Shown: positions 1-11,712 of the stretch, piece by piece
Numbering within the stretch: position 1 is the first letter of the stretch
Layout of the letters: every line of letters starts with the position of its first letter
Assembly: GCA_011947345.1 (NCBI GenBank)
Contig: JAAVTG010000111.1
Location: 1-64,000, forward strand
Direction of reading: 5' to 3'
DNA length: 64,000 nucleotides
From: Phytophthora quininea
Taxonomy: Eukaryota > Oomycota > Peronosporomycetes > Peronosporales > Peronosporaceae
The notes under the pieces: generated by a model
Databases searched by the model: none
Seen by the model: only the letters and a program-made list of their open reading frames with translations
What the model was told of the DNA's origin: nothing
Translations under genes and position numbers: made by a program

Positions 1-23
1 AATTTTTCGACCGCAGAGCAGAA

Positions 24-1733
24 ATGCTCAACCTCCGCGTACGTCATTTGCTACGGCCGGCGCGTACTCGCCACGCCTCGTACTTGCTAGGCATTGAGAC
101 CAGGTGCAATAGCTGCTGCTGAATGCAGTTGACTAGCCCCCATTCTAACGTTAAAAAGCGCAGCTGCGACGACACGGCGGCTGCAGTGCTGGACCAGGAC
201 GGACACGTTCTGAGCAACGTCATCTCTTCCCAGTGGGAGCTCAACGCCAAGTGGAAAGGTGCGTTATCGTACTGGCTAAATACCGTTAATATATATCTAA
301 CACTATAGTTCAGGGATTGTGCCGGCGCTGGCAGCCAGGGCACACGCGGACAACCTGCCGCATGTGATCAACGCTGCCATCGAGCAGAGGTGCAGTTCTG
401 TTGCAATTCGATGATAAGATAACCGTGCATTTTTAATTTATTCCTTTTTTGTAGCGGACTGGAGAGTGTCAAGCAGTTATCGGCTGTGGCGGTGACGTCG
501 GGGCCTGGATTGGCGCCGTGTCTAGATGTGGGGCTGAAGACGGCCAGGCAGATCTGCCTGGACAACCTCGACATTGCATTCCTACAGGTCAACCACCTCG
601 AGGTGCGGTTGCTATATTGATGGAGGCATGTATCCGTGATTAGACTGATCGTTGTCGGTTGTCGCTGACAGGCTCACGTTCTTGTGTCTCGGTTGCCACA
701 CGTAAGTCCTGCCTTCTGTGACATATCAACGTTGTTTGATTAATAACGACTGCGTGTTGACGATGTTAGCTGGAAGCTCCACCCCTGAGTTCCGTTTGTC
801 GTGCTGCTTGTGTCTGGAGGCCACTGCTGCCTCGTGCTTGCCAAGGGCGTGGGAGACTACGAGCTGCTTGGCAATACTCTGGATGACTCTATCGGTGAAG
901 CCTACGACAAAGTGGCCAGAATGCTGGAAATTACTGCAACTTCTTCTGGTGGCAAAGGTGTTCACGGAGGCAAATTAATCGAGGATATGGCCGCACTTGG
1001 CAACGACCAAGCCTTCCCATTTACGGAGCCCATGACTCGCCGAAAGGTGAGTGCCATGAATTTTAAGCTGGCCTTCGTAGTCGAATCTGATTGGCATGTT
1101 GTTGTCTGCAGGACTGTGATTTTTCTTACTCTGGTATCAAGACAGCAATGCTTCGGGAGATCAAGAAGGTTAAACCCGTGCTATTGCTTTCTTTATGTTA
1201 ATAACGGAGTCGCTAATTTTTGTGCTCTTCAGTTGGGCGAACTGGATGAGAAGACAAAGCAGGATCTTTGTGCTTCTTTTCAGGTGCGTTGGCATATGGT
1301 TTAGAGGAGGGACTCACTTTGTGCTAACGATCTTTTGTACTGCAGCGAAGAGCAGTCGACCAGATAATCCGACGAACACGTCGAGCTTGCCAATGGAGTA
1401 GAGATCGACTCGGGGATAACGTCACCAGCCTTGTACGTTTGAATGCTCGTATTCAAATAGTTGGTTTTCCTAACATACATGTTTTGATCTGTTTTACTCG
1501 TCAAGGTTGTGTGTGGTGGTGTTGCTTCGAACCAATATCTCCGAGGTCGAATGCAGGCAGCTGCAGCAGAGGAAGGCCTGGAAGCGATCTTTCCTCCCGC
1601 AAAATACTGCACCGATAATGGCGTGATGGTTGCGTGGGCTGGTCTGGAGCGGTACTCCATGGGTATTCGCAATGACCCTGAGCCTGCACGCTACCAGCCT
1701 CGATGGCCGCTTGAAAACTTGCAACCGCATTAG
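24..1733 (+). CDS. Mitochondrial tRNA threonylcarbamoyladenosine transferase (Qri7/OSGEPL1 type)
   Basis: Transfers the threonylcarbamoyl group to A37 of ANN-decoding tRNAs (t6A), in mitochondria for this subfamily. I place ten exons: 24-103, 164-258, 314-389, 455-602, 672-701, about 790-1046, 1112-1168, 1233-1283, 1346-1432 and 1506-1733. The short first exon gives a basic N terminus starting [20 protein letters not shown], a plausible mitochondrial presequence, and its last codon is completed by exon 2 to form [13 protein letters not shown]. Later motifs are VNHLEAH (metal-binding His region), [17 protein letters not shown] and VVCGGVASN with [10 protein letters not shown] near the C terminus, all diagnostic of the Kae1/TsaD/Qri7 family. 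Exon 5 and exon 6 do not join in frame by one base, so a base is probably missing or the junction is misplaced. Its 3' end overlaps an antisense reading frame of the next gene. Confidence 0.9.
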
Positions 1734-3998
1734 ACTGTGAGGGAAGTTTAGATAGGTAAACTGTCATGATAATAGAGACCTCATTTCCGAAGTAGCTGGT
1801 GAAATTTTCCTGAGTCGTTGTCAGTGTCTGCAGCTCTTTCAAAATCCGTTCCATGCCGAGAGGATTCGTCGTAGACTCTTGACACGAGATTGGGGCAAGT
1901 TGAGAACGAGGGCTACATTCGACAGAGCGAGACACTTTCTGTGGCATACGAGAATCCTCAACAAAGTCTAAAAACGCGAGGTAGTTAATGTTGCCGTTCT
2001 TGTCGTCGAACTTGGCAGCAAGCAACTTCGCATCGAAATCGCCGAGAGTGACTCTAAGATGGTCGAATACGAGTTGGAATTCCTTCAACGACAGCACTCC
2101 TTGATCTGTGCGATCGAATTGCTGAAACAGAGTCCTCACATTGCGACTCGCAGTGTCAGAACTTTTCCGGTTTCGCCACCTTTTGAGGAACGCTTCTTGG
2201 TTAAAAATCCCCACAGCAGTTCTACGTAGTCGATCTCACCACTGCCGTCGGCATCGAAACGTTTGAAGAGTGCAGCACTCTGCTGCCGACTCAGCTCAAC
2301 TGCGTCTCCTGTGCCAAGATCACGAAGTATACGCTGGAATTCGTTGTTGTTGAGCGTTCCACTTCGATCGACATCATATCGACGAAAAATATCGACGCTG
2401 TTCCCAGCCTGCAGCAAGCGACGAATTTTACGCAACGCACTTTCCAGCGTAGTATCGTTGGCGACTTGACTCGCTTCTTGAACGCCACGGCGCCGCCCAT
2501 CGAGATCGTAAACTAGATTTCGTTTGCTCGTGTCGCTGTTGATTAGTTGCATCTCCTGAGCCGAAAGCGGGCCAGGTCCTAGTTTCATGAAACCATATCG
2601 AGTCTTTTCAGTATTGCCGACAACCGCTCGCGCTGCTCGCTTGAATCGCTGCTGTTCGTGACGAGCGGAGATAAATGCCTGCTTGACTCGAAACTGCGTG
2701 GCTTGCAGTTCCTCGCGGTACTCGAGTGTATCCGCGATCACCTGCCGAATTTCTCGAGCATCGCGTCGCTTTTGATCGTTCAAGCGCAGTTTGCGTGCTG
2801 TCTCTTTCATTAGTCGGGACTGGCGAAGTTTCGCCATTTGTTGCACCTGCTCATGTTGCTGTTTTGCAGCCTGTAAATCCCGTCGCGAAGCCAGCAGTTC
2901 CTTGTGGAAATTCCGCTTATCCTCAGCCCATTCATTTGATGGTTCAGCCGGCCGCAGCACGTCGACTAAAGGAATTCGAGGGTTCATGTGGACGACTGTA
3001 GCCCGAAGTGTTTGTTTCTCCCTCCGTTCGCTTGTACTTGATGACACACTACCCACGCTACGACTGCTGCTTCTGCGAGATGTCAATCTTCCAGTCGACA
3101 ACTTATTCTGCAGTCCGCTTTTGTTAGCATCCAACGAGCGCCTCGAACTGTTCGATCGCACAGTCGGTGGAGGATGAATACTATTTGCTGATCTTGTTCT
3201 TTGCACTGCGACTTTCGGAATCACTTCGACCTCCTCTTCATCGTTTGTCTTGGGCGGCGAACTAAAATCTCCGAAGTATCCAACGTTGTCGTATAGAGGT
3301 GGGAAATCCTCATCGTCCGTCTCATCGATCTCGTCCTCGTACGGTGGTAAATCCTCGTTGTCCGTCTCATCGATCTCGCCTTCGTACGGTGGTAAATCTT
3401 CGTCCTCCATTTCGTCGTCACTGCCGTCATTTACTCCATCTCCCTCTGTATCCAGGTCGGCATCTTCGCTCTCGTCTACAACCAAGTTGTAGCCCGCTCC
3501 TTCTTCGCCACACAGACATACTGTCCAAGCAGCAATCTGCTCGTCCTTGAATGTATCTTCGGGATAGGTCAAGATCATCCGTGCTAGTATCCACCTCGCC
3601 AGGTCTTCTTTCGGTGGGGTGTCCACTCGACCTCCACCGGCCAGCCACTTTTGCACACGCAGGTCCAGAAGTTCCTGCTCATCGTCTGCAGATTCTCCAC
3701 TTGGCGGGCGACTTCTGCCAGCCTCGCTGCCGACGAACGCAAACTCAAAGGCTCGCAGCATCTGCCGCTGGGTCACGCATCGCACCAGTCGCCTGCAATC
3801 TCTTCCTTGTCTGCTTTTCTCTGGCGGCTGCTGCAGCAGCTCCAGCTCGAAGCACATCGCGAACTCGGGCGAGCGCTGCTCGGTTACAGTCGCAATCGCT
3901 TGGATGCATCGCTGCTGCTTGGGGTCGTGGTGCCAGGGCGCCACCGCCAAGCGGAAGGGGCCGCTCGTCCATCGGAACGTATCGTCAATCAGATCCAT
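1501..3998 (-). CDS. EF-hand, coiled-coil protein (four EF-hands, frame break)
   Basis: Start chosen at MDLIDDTFRWTSGPFRLAV (3998) because upstream in-frame sequence runs into the divergent LCAT promoter; an earlier ATG at 4106 is possible. The N-terminal half has an acidic repeat (EDLPPYEGEIDETDN-type units, about 3250-3440), then a Ser/Arg-rich stretch and a charged helical region likely to form coiled coil. Two EF-hands follow (DVDRSGTLNNNEF and DADGSGEIDYVEL). At the GGGG/TTTTT run near 2201-2214 the frame changes; the next frame carries two more EF-hand-like units (DRTDQGVLSLKEF and DDKNGNINYLAF, both degenerate). Joining the frames needs one added base. The frame stays open to 1501, antisense to Qri7 coding sequence, so the true 3' end is uncertain. 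Likely a calcium-binding cytoskeletal or flagellar protein; no specific function recognised. Confidence 0.7.
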
Positions 3999-4246
3999 GG
4001 GGCAACGCGTAGCCACCTGAGCCGGAGGCCGCAGCAGCGGTGTCGGACCACTTGCAAGACACGCGCAATGCACCCTGCCAGCTGTTTCTCGTTCTGGAAT
4101 AAACAATTGGCTGCTTGAGATGAAACTGCTCCAAAGGTATGAACAGTATCCCTACACTTTTGGATGTATCCATCTGGATGAAGAGCTGGTCTGGCAGCCT
4201 CGGACAGGAAACTGCAGGGCAGCCCACTCACAATTCAAGAAGAGCG

Positions 4247-6671
4247 ATGGCACGTGGACTGCACGTCGCTTTGCTGCTGCTGGCGGCGCTGCTGGTGTCC
4301 TCGACGCTCGCCAGAGATGGAGTCTCTCACCCCGTGCTCATCATGCCGGGCTTTGCGTCCTCGCAGCTGCAGTCCTGGAGCCACCACCGATGCGAGACTG
4401 GATTCCGCAAGAACTTGTATCGGGACGTCAATATTGGCGACCGTACGTTGCAGCACCAGCAATGAAGCCGACAAACGAACTGACCGGTGAATATAGGGAT
4501 CTGGCTCGACGTCGCTCGAGTATTGGCGCAGAGCGACTGTTGGGTGCGATGTATGAAGCTGGACCTCACGACGCAGGACGAGCTAGAGTGCAAGCTCCGG
4601 TACGTGGATGCATAATAGAGGTCTTTTGGAGTCGAAGCTCATGGATTGGATCGACGATGGCAGAGCTACCCCAGGACTAGATGGCGTTTCGGAACTGGAC
4701 CCAGGCCTCGTGACCGGTCCGCTGTCTAATGTGTGGGGCAGTGTGATCCGCGACATCATTCAGCACTTCGAGCTGGATCAGGAGCAACTCATCATCGCGT
4801 CGTACGACTGGCGGATACCGCCGAGCAAGCTGCAGCAGCGGGACAAGTACTTTTCGTCGCTCAAGAAGAAAAGTATGATGTTGTTGAGAGTTTCAGGTGT
4901 CTTAGTCGTACGCTGCTGACTCTTCAATTGTTTTTCGTTTTTTCTAGTCGAGCATGCTGTAGAACTTCACGGGATCGACAATGGGGGCTTGTCATCATCG
5001 CACACTCTATGGGGAACCAAGTGCTCCGATACTTTTGGAGTGGCTGAAAGACGAGGTCGGACGGAACCACTGGCAGGAGTGGATCGACCACCACATCTCC
5101 GCCTACTTCGCGGTGGGTTCGCCGCTACTTGGCAGCGGGCTGACCCTTGAGCTAGTCTCCTCGGGCTTCACAGAGGGTCTCCCAGTCACACTGAGCGAGA
5201 TGCGGAAACTCGTCGTGACTTTCGGTCCGTATTGAGGCTTCACTTGTAAATGTCTTCGCCATTGACTTGTATTGTGCCATTGCAGGTTCCATCATGAACT
5301 TCATGCCGATCCCTTCGGGTCTGAACTCGACCAAAGACGAGGAAGTGCTCATTACAATACGCACGCAGCAAGGGCTGATCCCAGGGGATGGCCAAGAAAT
5401 CGTTCGTAATTACACCAGCACCGAGGTCGCCTCGGGACAACTTTTCCGCGATATGTCACGACACGACCCAGTTTTCAGCGAGCTTGAAACGATGCGGCAG
5501 AAATTTTACACGGAGGACGAAGTGTTGGACTTCCTTGTACCTTGGGAGCGTCCACCGATCGCCTCTGTTTACAGCGTCTACGGCGTCAATGTGCCGGTAA
5601 GTTTTAGATGACTTTGTTGGCTTAACGGCTTTCTAATGTTGTGGTGTGCTGTTTAGACGAAATCATTTTACGAGTATGAAAATGGAGACACACCTGGAAA
5701 TTGGTATCAACTCCAGTACAATGATGAGGAAGGTGCCGATGCCAACTGCGGCAAGACGGGGATGGCACCGTGTCGTACCATTCACTTTCGTGGGCTCACA
5801 CCTGGTTAGGCTCTGAAGGTTCCTCTGTGCGAGTCACACAAACTCCGCAGTCCGTTTACTTTTCTACAGCCAACATTACGCGAGTGCGAGCTGTACGAGA
5901 TGCCAACAATCATCACGCGGAGTACTCGCTGCTGAAAGGGAAGCAGTCGCTCTGCGATGCAGATAACAGGACGTCGCCGTATGTTGCCTCGAGTTTCTTT
6001 GCGGGACTGTTTGGACCGCTAAATCACGATAGAATCACCTTCTTCGAGACGTCCAAGGAAGTGGATGGAGATTCGTACTCGGTGCGTACTTTTCCCGTGG
6101 CGAGTAAAACTGTAATGCTGATATTGTTGCGGATGTATTCTTTACAGACTGGTGTGTGGGAAATCGATGGGGTGGGCCATCGAGACATTCTGTCAAATCC
6201 AGCATTTCTCCGGGAGCTACGAGCAGAGCTGCGTCATATATTCAACGGGAAAACAAACTCTGACAAGGTACAATTGCTTCATAATTTCACCACATGAAGA
6301 TACTAACTTATTGTCGACACATGCCGCAGTCATCTCGACCACCGGTCATTGACAGCGACTGCTACTGGAACTACCGCCACGCCCACTGCGAGTTCCCACA
6401 ATTTTGTGAATACCGATACGTCTTCGGAGACGTCACATTCGATCAGTCCTGCCGTATTCGTCTGGCTAAGGACAAGTTGACCCCTTCAACACTCCCCTTC
6501 ATGGGAGTTTCGGCATCAGACGTCATCGATGAGCCTGCAGAGTTCTCCATTGTCGGACCCTACTGCTCCGCGCCATGCATGCCAGTCAGTGACTCGTCAC
6601 CTGGAGGAACGATGTCTTCTACCAGCTACACTGTTATCGGCTCTCTTCAACAAGAGCCGTTGGCAACATGA
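4247..6671 (+). CDS. LCAT/PDAT-like acyltransferase, secreted or lumenal
   Basis: Lecithin:cholesterol acyltransferase family (alpha/beta hydrolase). The protein opens with a signal peptide (MARGLHVALLLLAALLVSS, start 4247), then VLIMPGFASSQL, an LCAT lid/oxyanion region, followed by IWLDVARVL, YDWRIPP and the nucleophile elbow AHSMGN (usual form GHSMG) near 5010. Asp and His of the triad are expected downstream; HRDIL near 6180 could supply the His. Family members move an acyl chain from phospholipid to sterol or diacylglycerol. Several introns are clear, for example one starting after AAGAAGAAAA near 4873 and ending at ctag near 4948. Three frame breaks sit at runs (ggggg 4983-4987, tttt 5033-5036, gggg 5758-5761) and each is repaired by one extra base, restoring conserved segments. 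Divergent from the EF-hand gene with a 250 bp shared upstream region. Confidence 0.85.
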
Positions 6672-6796
6672 GAAGGCTGAGCTTTCGTAGAAGTCCCGTA
6701 GCAATTAACCTAAATGGCAGCAAAGTAGAACAATTTATTCACAGCTTACCGATATGTTTTCAGACTTGACGTGCGCTTGCTGGGCTGCCAGTTGTC

Positions 6797-7949
6797 TTAT
6801 TGAAGCAGAGCGTCGGCGTGGTGGTTGACGTGCTCCTCGATGAAAGACGCGATGAAGTAGTAGCTGTGGTCGTATCCATCCTGAAAATAAATGCACCAGG
6901 CACTGTTATCATCACACAATTCTCCCGGCAGTACTGCCGTATCAATTCGTACCTGCATACGGAGCGTCAGCTTCTGACCCACGGACTGGCACGCCGCCTG
7001 CAAAGGCATGAGTTGTTAGCATATTCGACTTCAGTTGTCATTTCAATCGATACAAAAAGCGTACCTCAAACGCTTCGGGAAGGAGCTGCTTGTCCTGGTA
7101 GAAATTGTCCTCACGGCCTTGATCGATCAGAATGGACTGCGTAATAGGTCCTTGGTCGAGGATCAGTTGCGTCGCATCATAATCCTACACATATCGAAAA
7201 CCCAACACAATTTAGGCGATATCGCGTAACGAAATATTCACCACTCCAACCAACCTTCCAGGTCTCCTGATCCGTTCCCAAGTAGCCCGTGAACGCCTTA
7301 ATCCCCCAGGGACACTGACTCGGGTGGGAAATCGGCGCAAACGCCGAGATGGACGTGTACTGGGTCTGCACCCAAAAGTGTCATCAGTCTAAGCTGACCA
7401 ATAAAAACGCAGTCATATTTCCACCTACTGGGTTGCGGATCCCGAGCACGAGAGCCCCGTGGCCTCCCATAGAGTGTCCCATGATGGACATCTTGTCCTC
7501 CAGCACTGGGAAGTTGGCCGTAATGAGGGCTGGCAGCTCCTTGGTCACGTACGAATACATGCGGTAGTGTACGTCCCACTTGGGCTCCGTGGCGTCCACG
7601 TAGAAGCCTGCGCCCGTGCCAAAATCCCAGTTGTCCTCGTCCCTAGGGATACTCACCCCTCTGGGACTTGTGTCCATCGTGACGATTGCGATGCCGCGAC
7701 TGGCCGCCACCTTTTGCGCCTCGGGCGCCTTGACGAACAAAGTTCGTCGTTGCAGGTCAGTCCGGCCAGGTAGAAGAGCACGGGCACCTTGTGGCTATCA
7801 CTGGCCACGGGCGGCAGGAAGATGCTGAACGTCATGGAGCACTTGGTGGAGGCGCTCTCATGCGAGAACTGCTTGATGGTGCCGCCGAACGACTTGACCT
7901 GCTTCAGGAGCTGCATGGCACCGATGGGGGATGATATTTTGACACGCAT
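6797..7949 (-). CDS. ESD: S-formylglutathione hydrolase (esterase D)
   Basis: Hydrolyses S-formylglutathione to formate and glutathione, the second step of glutathione-dependent formaldehyde detoxification, in the cytosol. Visible motifs are [32 protein letters not shown], the nucleophile elbow [22 protein letters not shown] and the C-terminal [17 protein letters not shown], which holds the catalytic His. At least three introns interrupt it; the last one runs from the gtacg after LTLRMQ to tttcag just before DGYDHSYYF. Around 7741-7746 the frame changes between TCND and [11 protein letters not shown]; one added base restores the conserved reading. Full family length (about 280 residues) is present. 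It lies on the same strand as the DESI-PUL and C69 genes but I see no functional link. Confidence 0.9.
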
Positions 7950-8016
7950 GGTCAGTTTATTCAGTTTATTTCAAGGATAAATTTCATACATTTTAGAGCA
8001 AGTTGCAGTTTACTGG

Positions 8017-9416
8017 TTAGATCATTGCAACGACTTCGGTGAGCAGAGGTTGGATGGAAGTGAGTCCTGGCATGGTGTTCAAGCGCGTGAGTACTTCAGA
8101 GAGGCCCAGGTCTACGGAGAGATTGCGAGCCGCTTCGAATTGCTGCAGCAGACGGCCGAGAGCGACGATGATGCCCTCGATGGTCTTCTGCTGCGCCGGG
8201 GACGATCGAGCTGTGGGCTGCAGTCTGGAGATTCTATCCAGCGTCTCCACCGCTCCACAGACGATGGTGGTGACCACAGCTTCCTCTCCGATCGTGAGTG
8301 CGAGTGAGCAGTTACTGAGGACGTGCGAGCTCAGCACGCGAGTGTCTTGGTCTGTAGACGAGTCTGCGATGGCAGCGAACACGAACGGCAGGAAGCGAGT
8401 AGACCCAGAGAGCGCCAAGTCGCTGAAGCCAGCGTTCGTGAAGGCGTTCACCAGCACCGACAGCAGCATCGTCTTCTGCGCGGACGTCAACGGTGAAGGT
8501 TCAAGTTCTGTGGCCTTCACTACAACTTCCAAGCACTCCTTCTTCTCAGCTGCTGCATCCGCAGCCTTCGACGGGATCAACAGCAAGACACGGAACAGAC
8601 CCAGCGCCGAGAAGAAGAGCTTTGATCGACGTCCTTGAGACAGCAACTTGCCCAGCACCTGCCACCACTGCACACTCTTGGTCGCATCCACCTCCTTCAG
8701 CTCCGACTCCGCGGTAGTGTACGCCACCAATCCTTCAAGTGCTGCCACTTCCTCTTCATTTAGCAGCTTGTCACTCTCGTTCAACGTTTTGATGCGCTTC
8801 ATCATCTTGTCCAGATGTAGTGACGCTGCCCCCGAAATCTTAAACTTACGCGACGCTAAGTCCACCGTCGTGGTCGGTGCAGGCGGAGGAGGCACTGCGA
8901 GGTTGGCACGCGACGGATCATTGAAAGGGATTGCGAACGGCAAGTCTGCTGGCCCCGCGTGCATTTGGTTCTGCATGTTCTCCAGCATAGGTCTCAGCAT
9001 AGCCCCCATGGGAGAGTTGAGGGCCTCATTAGGCAGATCCAGAATGTACTGAGGGATGCCCGAGCCTACCAGGAACTTGGACACTTCGTCCGAAAAGTTG
9101 TTGCAGTTGTGGCGCAGAAGGTCGTACGTGGCGTCCGTGAAGCGAGCGCTGTTGGCTCGGAGGTAGCTCTCCAGATCCTGCTGCGTCTTGTGCGTCTCCC
9201 CAGCGACACTGTGCGCACTGGCTGCATGCCGTAGCGAGCAACCACCAGCTGCGGACTCATGGCCTGGATGCCGCCGCCGCCGAAGAAGTACTCGGTGCCG
9301 AAGACCACCACGCCCGTGTGCCACACACCGTCGATGGACTTGCCCAGGATGGCGGGAGACAACTGCCGAGCCATACCGTGGCTCAGGTCGTACACGTGAA
9401 GCGTTACACTCGACAT
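8017..9416 (-). CDS. DESI-type PPPDE peptidase fused to a PUL domain
   Basis: Starts MSSVTLHVYDLSHGMARQ at 9416. The first 150 residues match DESI1-type deubiquitinase/deSUMOylase (PPPDE fold): GKSIDGVWHTGVVVFG with the catalytic His, YFFGGGGIQ, and HNCNNFSDEVSKFLVGSGIP with the catalytic Cys, then YILDLPNEALNSPMGAMLRP. After a Pro-rich linker (about 8900) comes an all-helical Armadillo-like region of roughly 250 residues resembling a PUL domain (the Cdc48/p97-binding domain of PLAA/Doa1), ending at TAA 8017-8019. Family knowledge suggests ubiquitin or SUMO removal coupled to Cdc48. There is one frame break at the cccc run 9198-9201 (missing base), between VSLG and ETHKTQQDL. No introns seen. 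The PUL assignment is from overall character and is less certain than the peptidase. Confidence 0.8.
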
Positions 9417-9599
9417 CGTCTTGAGCTGTTGGCAGCGAGTTGGAAAATGTGGCCACGTACTTGTCCGATCCATACAAAATCCAAGTGAACGGGAATGATG
9501 GTGAAAATATTCTAGAACGTTTAGACCAAATTTTCATGTCAGAGATTGAAAATGTAGACGAACAACATGGCTACATTTTGAAGATGCATCCACGACACA

Positions 9600-11712
9600 C
9601 TACTGCAGCGGTCGATAGCCCTGCTTCTTGTTGGTCAGTGGGCCGTGGAACTTGCGGCCCAGGAAGAGTCCCGCCAGCCCGGACAGAATCACCAGGATCG
9701 TCGTCGTGAAGTACGAGACCGAGCCCTTGCTTGCCACGTGCGAGATCTCCTTGCGGGCGGTGGCCACGACGCCACTGCCAGACTCAGACTCTGCAGCAGA
9801 TGATGCCACTGGCCCCGCTTCCCCACTGTGCTCACTGCCGTCGAAGAAGCCGACCTGCTGCAGCCACCACTTGGGGTAAAAGATGGACTGCACCGTCAGC
9901 CTCCTCGCGTAAAGTCCGAGACCTGGTAGCCGTCGTGGAAGGCCGTCACCAGGTAGTCGAACAGGTCCGAGGACGCGCTGTGGGCGCGCTTGGCGAAGGC
10001 GTCGCTCTGCTGCGTCAGGAACTCCACCAGGGCCGGCACGCCGCCCTGCTTCTTGATCTGCGCCGCCTCGACCAACACGCTCCTCAGCATGCCGTCCGCG
10101 TGGTCCTCCACCTCGCTCTGCACGTTGGCGACGAACGGACTCGCGTACGAGTAGAAGCGAGCGGCCCAGTTGCCGACCAGCGCGTGCACCCAGTAGGACG
10201 ACTCGCGGTCGAACGCGTACAGCGAGCCGCGCGAGAGCTGCTCCGGCACGTCGCTCGACTGCACAAACACGGGTGTGTACGTGGTGGCGTGCGGCGCGTA
10301 CTGGCCGAACCACAGGAAGGCGTTGTCGGCGTTGGACGGGTCCAGGACCGACACGAACGAGTAGCTGGCGCGGAAGATGGAGATGGCGCGCTCGAAGTGG
10401 CCGCGGTCGATGTCGGCTTGGCTCAGGTCGCCGTTCGGGGCCGCGTCGTACCGGTCGGGGTCGCCGTACGGCCCAGCCTTGGGGCCCTTGGTCATGTCGA
10501 ACGGAGTGCCCTCGTAGTGGTCTCGCTGGAAGCGCATGATGTCGCGCGGAGACAGTTTGGCCGCGGGCTTCACTGAGAACGGGTAGTCGCTGGCGAGCAC
10601 GTCCGTCTCCGGAGACAGCTGCAGCTCCGGGTTGGCCATCGTGAACAAGCGCCAGATGCGGCGAGTCGAGTAGTACTGGTGCGTGTCGGCGCGGGGCTGG
10701 GCGTAGGCGCGCGTGAAGTCGAAAGGGCCGTCCTCCGGCTTCCAAATGTTGTTGCGGATGGCCACGTCGTGGACGTTGGGCGACGCCAGGAAGTCCGACG
10801 GCCGGTTTAGGTCCAGCTCACGGATGACGAACTGGTTGGCGACGCCGCTCATCTCGTCGTCGGGGACGCGCTGCGCGGCCCAGATCGCAGACTTGCCCGT
10901 GTCGTCCGGCAAGATGTGGAACACCCATGCTTCCTTCGTGTCCGTCACCGTGAGCGCTTCGCCAGCCTCGTCCTTTGCGTCGTCGCCCTTCCAAACACCT
11001 CCATAGTATCCATACTGCACAGCAAGATCTCCCATGACCTGAATGGCTTCACGCGCCGTGGTGGCGCGCTGCAAAGCAATTCTCGACAGCTCAGCCACGT
11101 CAAAGAGAGCGTCACCGCCCTGCGTCACGGGCTTGCTCACAAACCGAGCAGGACAGGTACTCTCTCCAATTGCCACTTGGTGCTCATTGATGATACCATA
11201 GGCGCCGTCGATGTAGGCGAACGTTTGAGGGATCTCCGGAATGCTGCCAATAGCCTTGGACGCCGTCCAGTTGTAGAACCGAGAGTCCAAGTTCTCCGGC
11301 AAGAAAACATCGCCACGTGCGCTGCCGACTGCATCAAGCACAAGAAGTCAAGTCAGCAACTCTGGAATACATCTCATTTGGAGACCGAATCGCACCGTAG
11401 CGAGGATAGTCGAACTCTACCAACACGACGTCGTGCTGCGCTCCTTCTTCGTGTGCCATCGCCGGCACTTTGGCGATGCGGAAGTCGCAGGTCGAGCAGT
11501 CGTTTGTGTGCGTCGTCATCGGCGCCCCGTCGTCGAGGCCTACCATGAAAAGTCACCAGAGAATGAGAACTTCTTTTCAGCTTCCAACGGAGAGCGAACA
11601 GACACACCTTGGCGCCGACGAGGACGGCGGTGCAGCGATCTTCAGCCTGCGCAATCGACGCAATCGCTGCCAGTGCCAGCATCGGCACGACAGCTCCAGC
11701 TCGTCCAGGCAT
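9600..11712 (-). CDS. C69 family dipeptidase, membrane anchored
   Basis: Peptidase family C69 (N-terminal nucleophile dipeptidases such as PepD; secernins are relatives). A signal peptide (MPGRAGAVVPMLALAAIASI, then AQA) precedes AEDRCTAVLVGAK; the Cys after cleavage is the expected catalytic residue. Family motifs follow: APMTTHTNDCSTCDFR, EFDYPRYG, LPENLDSRFYNW, YGIINEHQVAIGEST and the long conserved catalytic body with AWVFHILPDD and DHYEGTPFDMT. The C terminus has a transmembrane helix (TTTILVILSGLAGLFLG) and a short cytosolic tail, so it is probably a type I membrane or wall-side peptidase. Introns are seen after VGAK and inside PRYG/VGSARGD. Frame breaks at cccc 11524-11527 and near 9901 are repaired by one base each. 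The second brings the transmembrane tail into frame. Confidence 0.85.

Noticed and set aside
9731..10576. Long plus-strand frame of 281 residues inside the C69 gene
   Set aside because: It is antisense to a conserved peptidase with Val/Arg/Gly-rich shadow composition.
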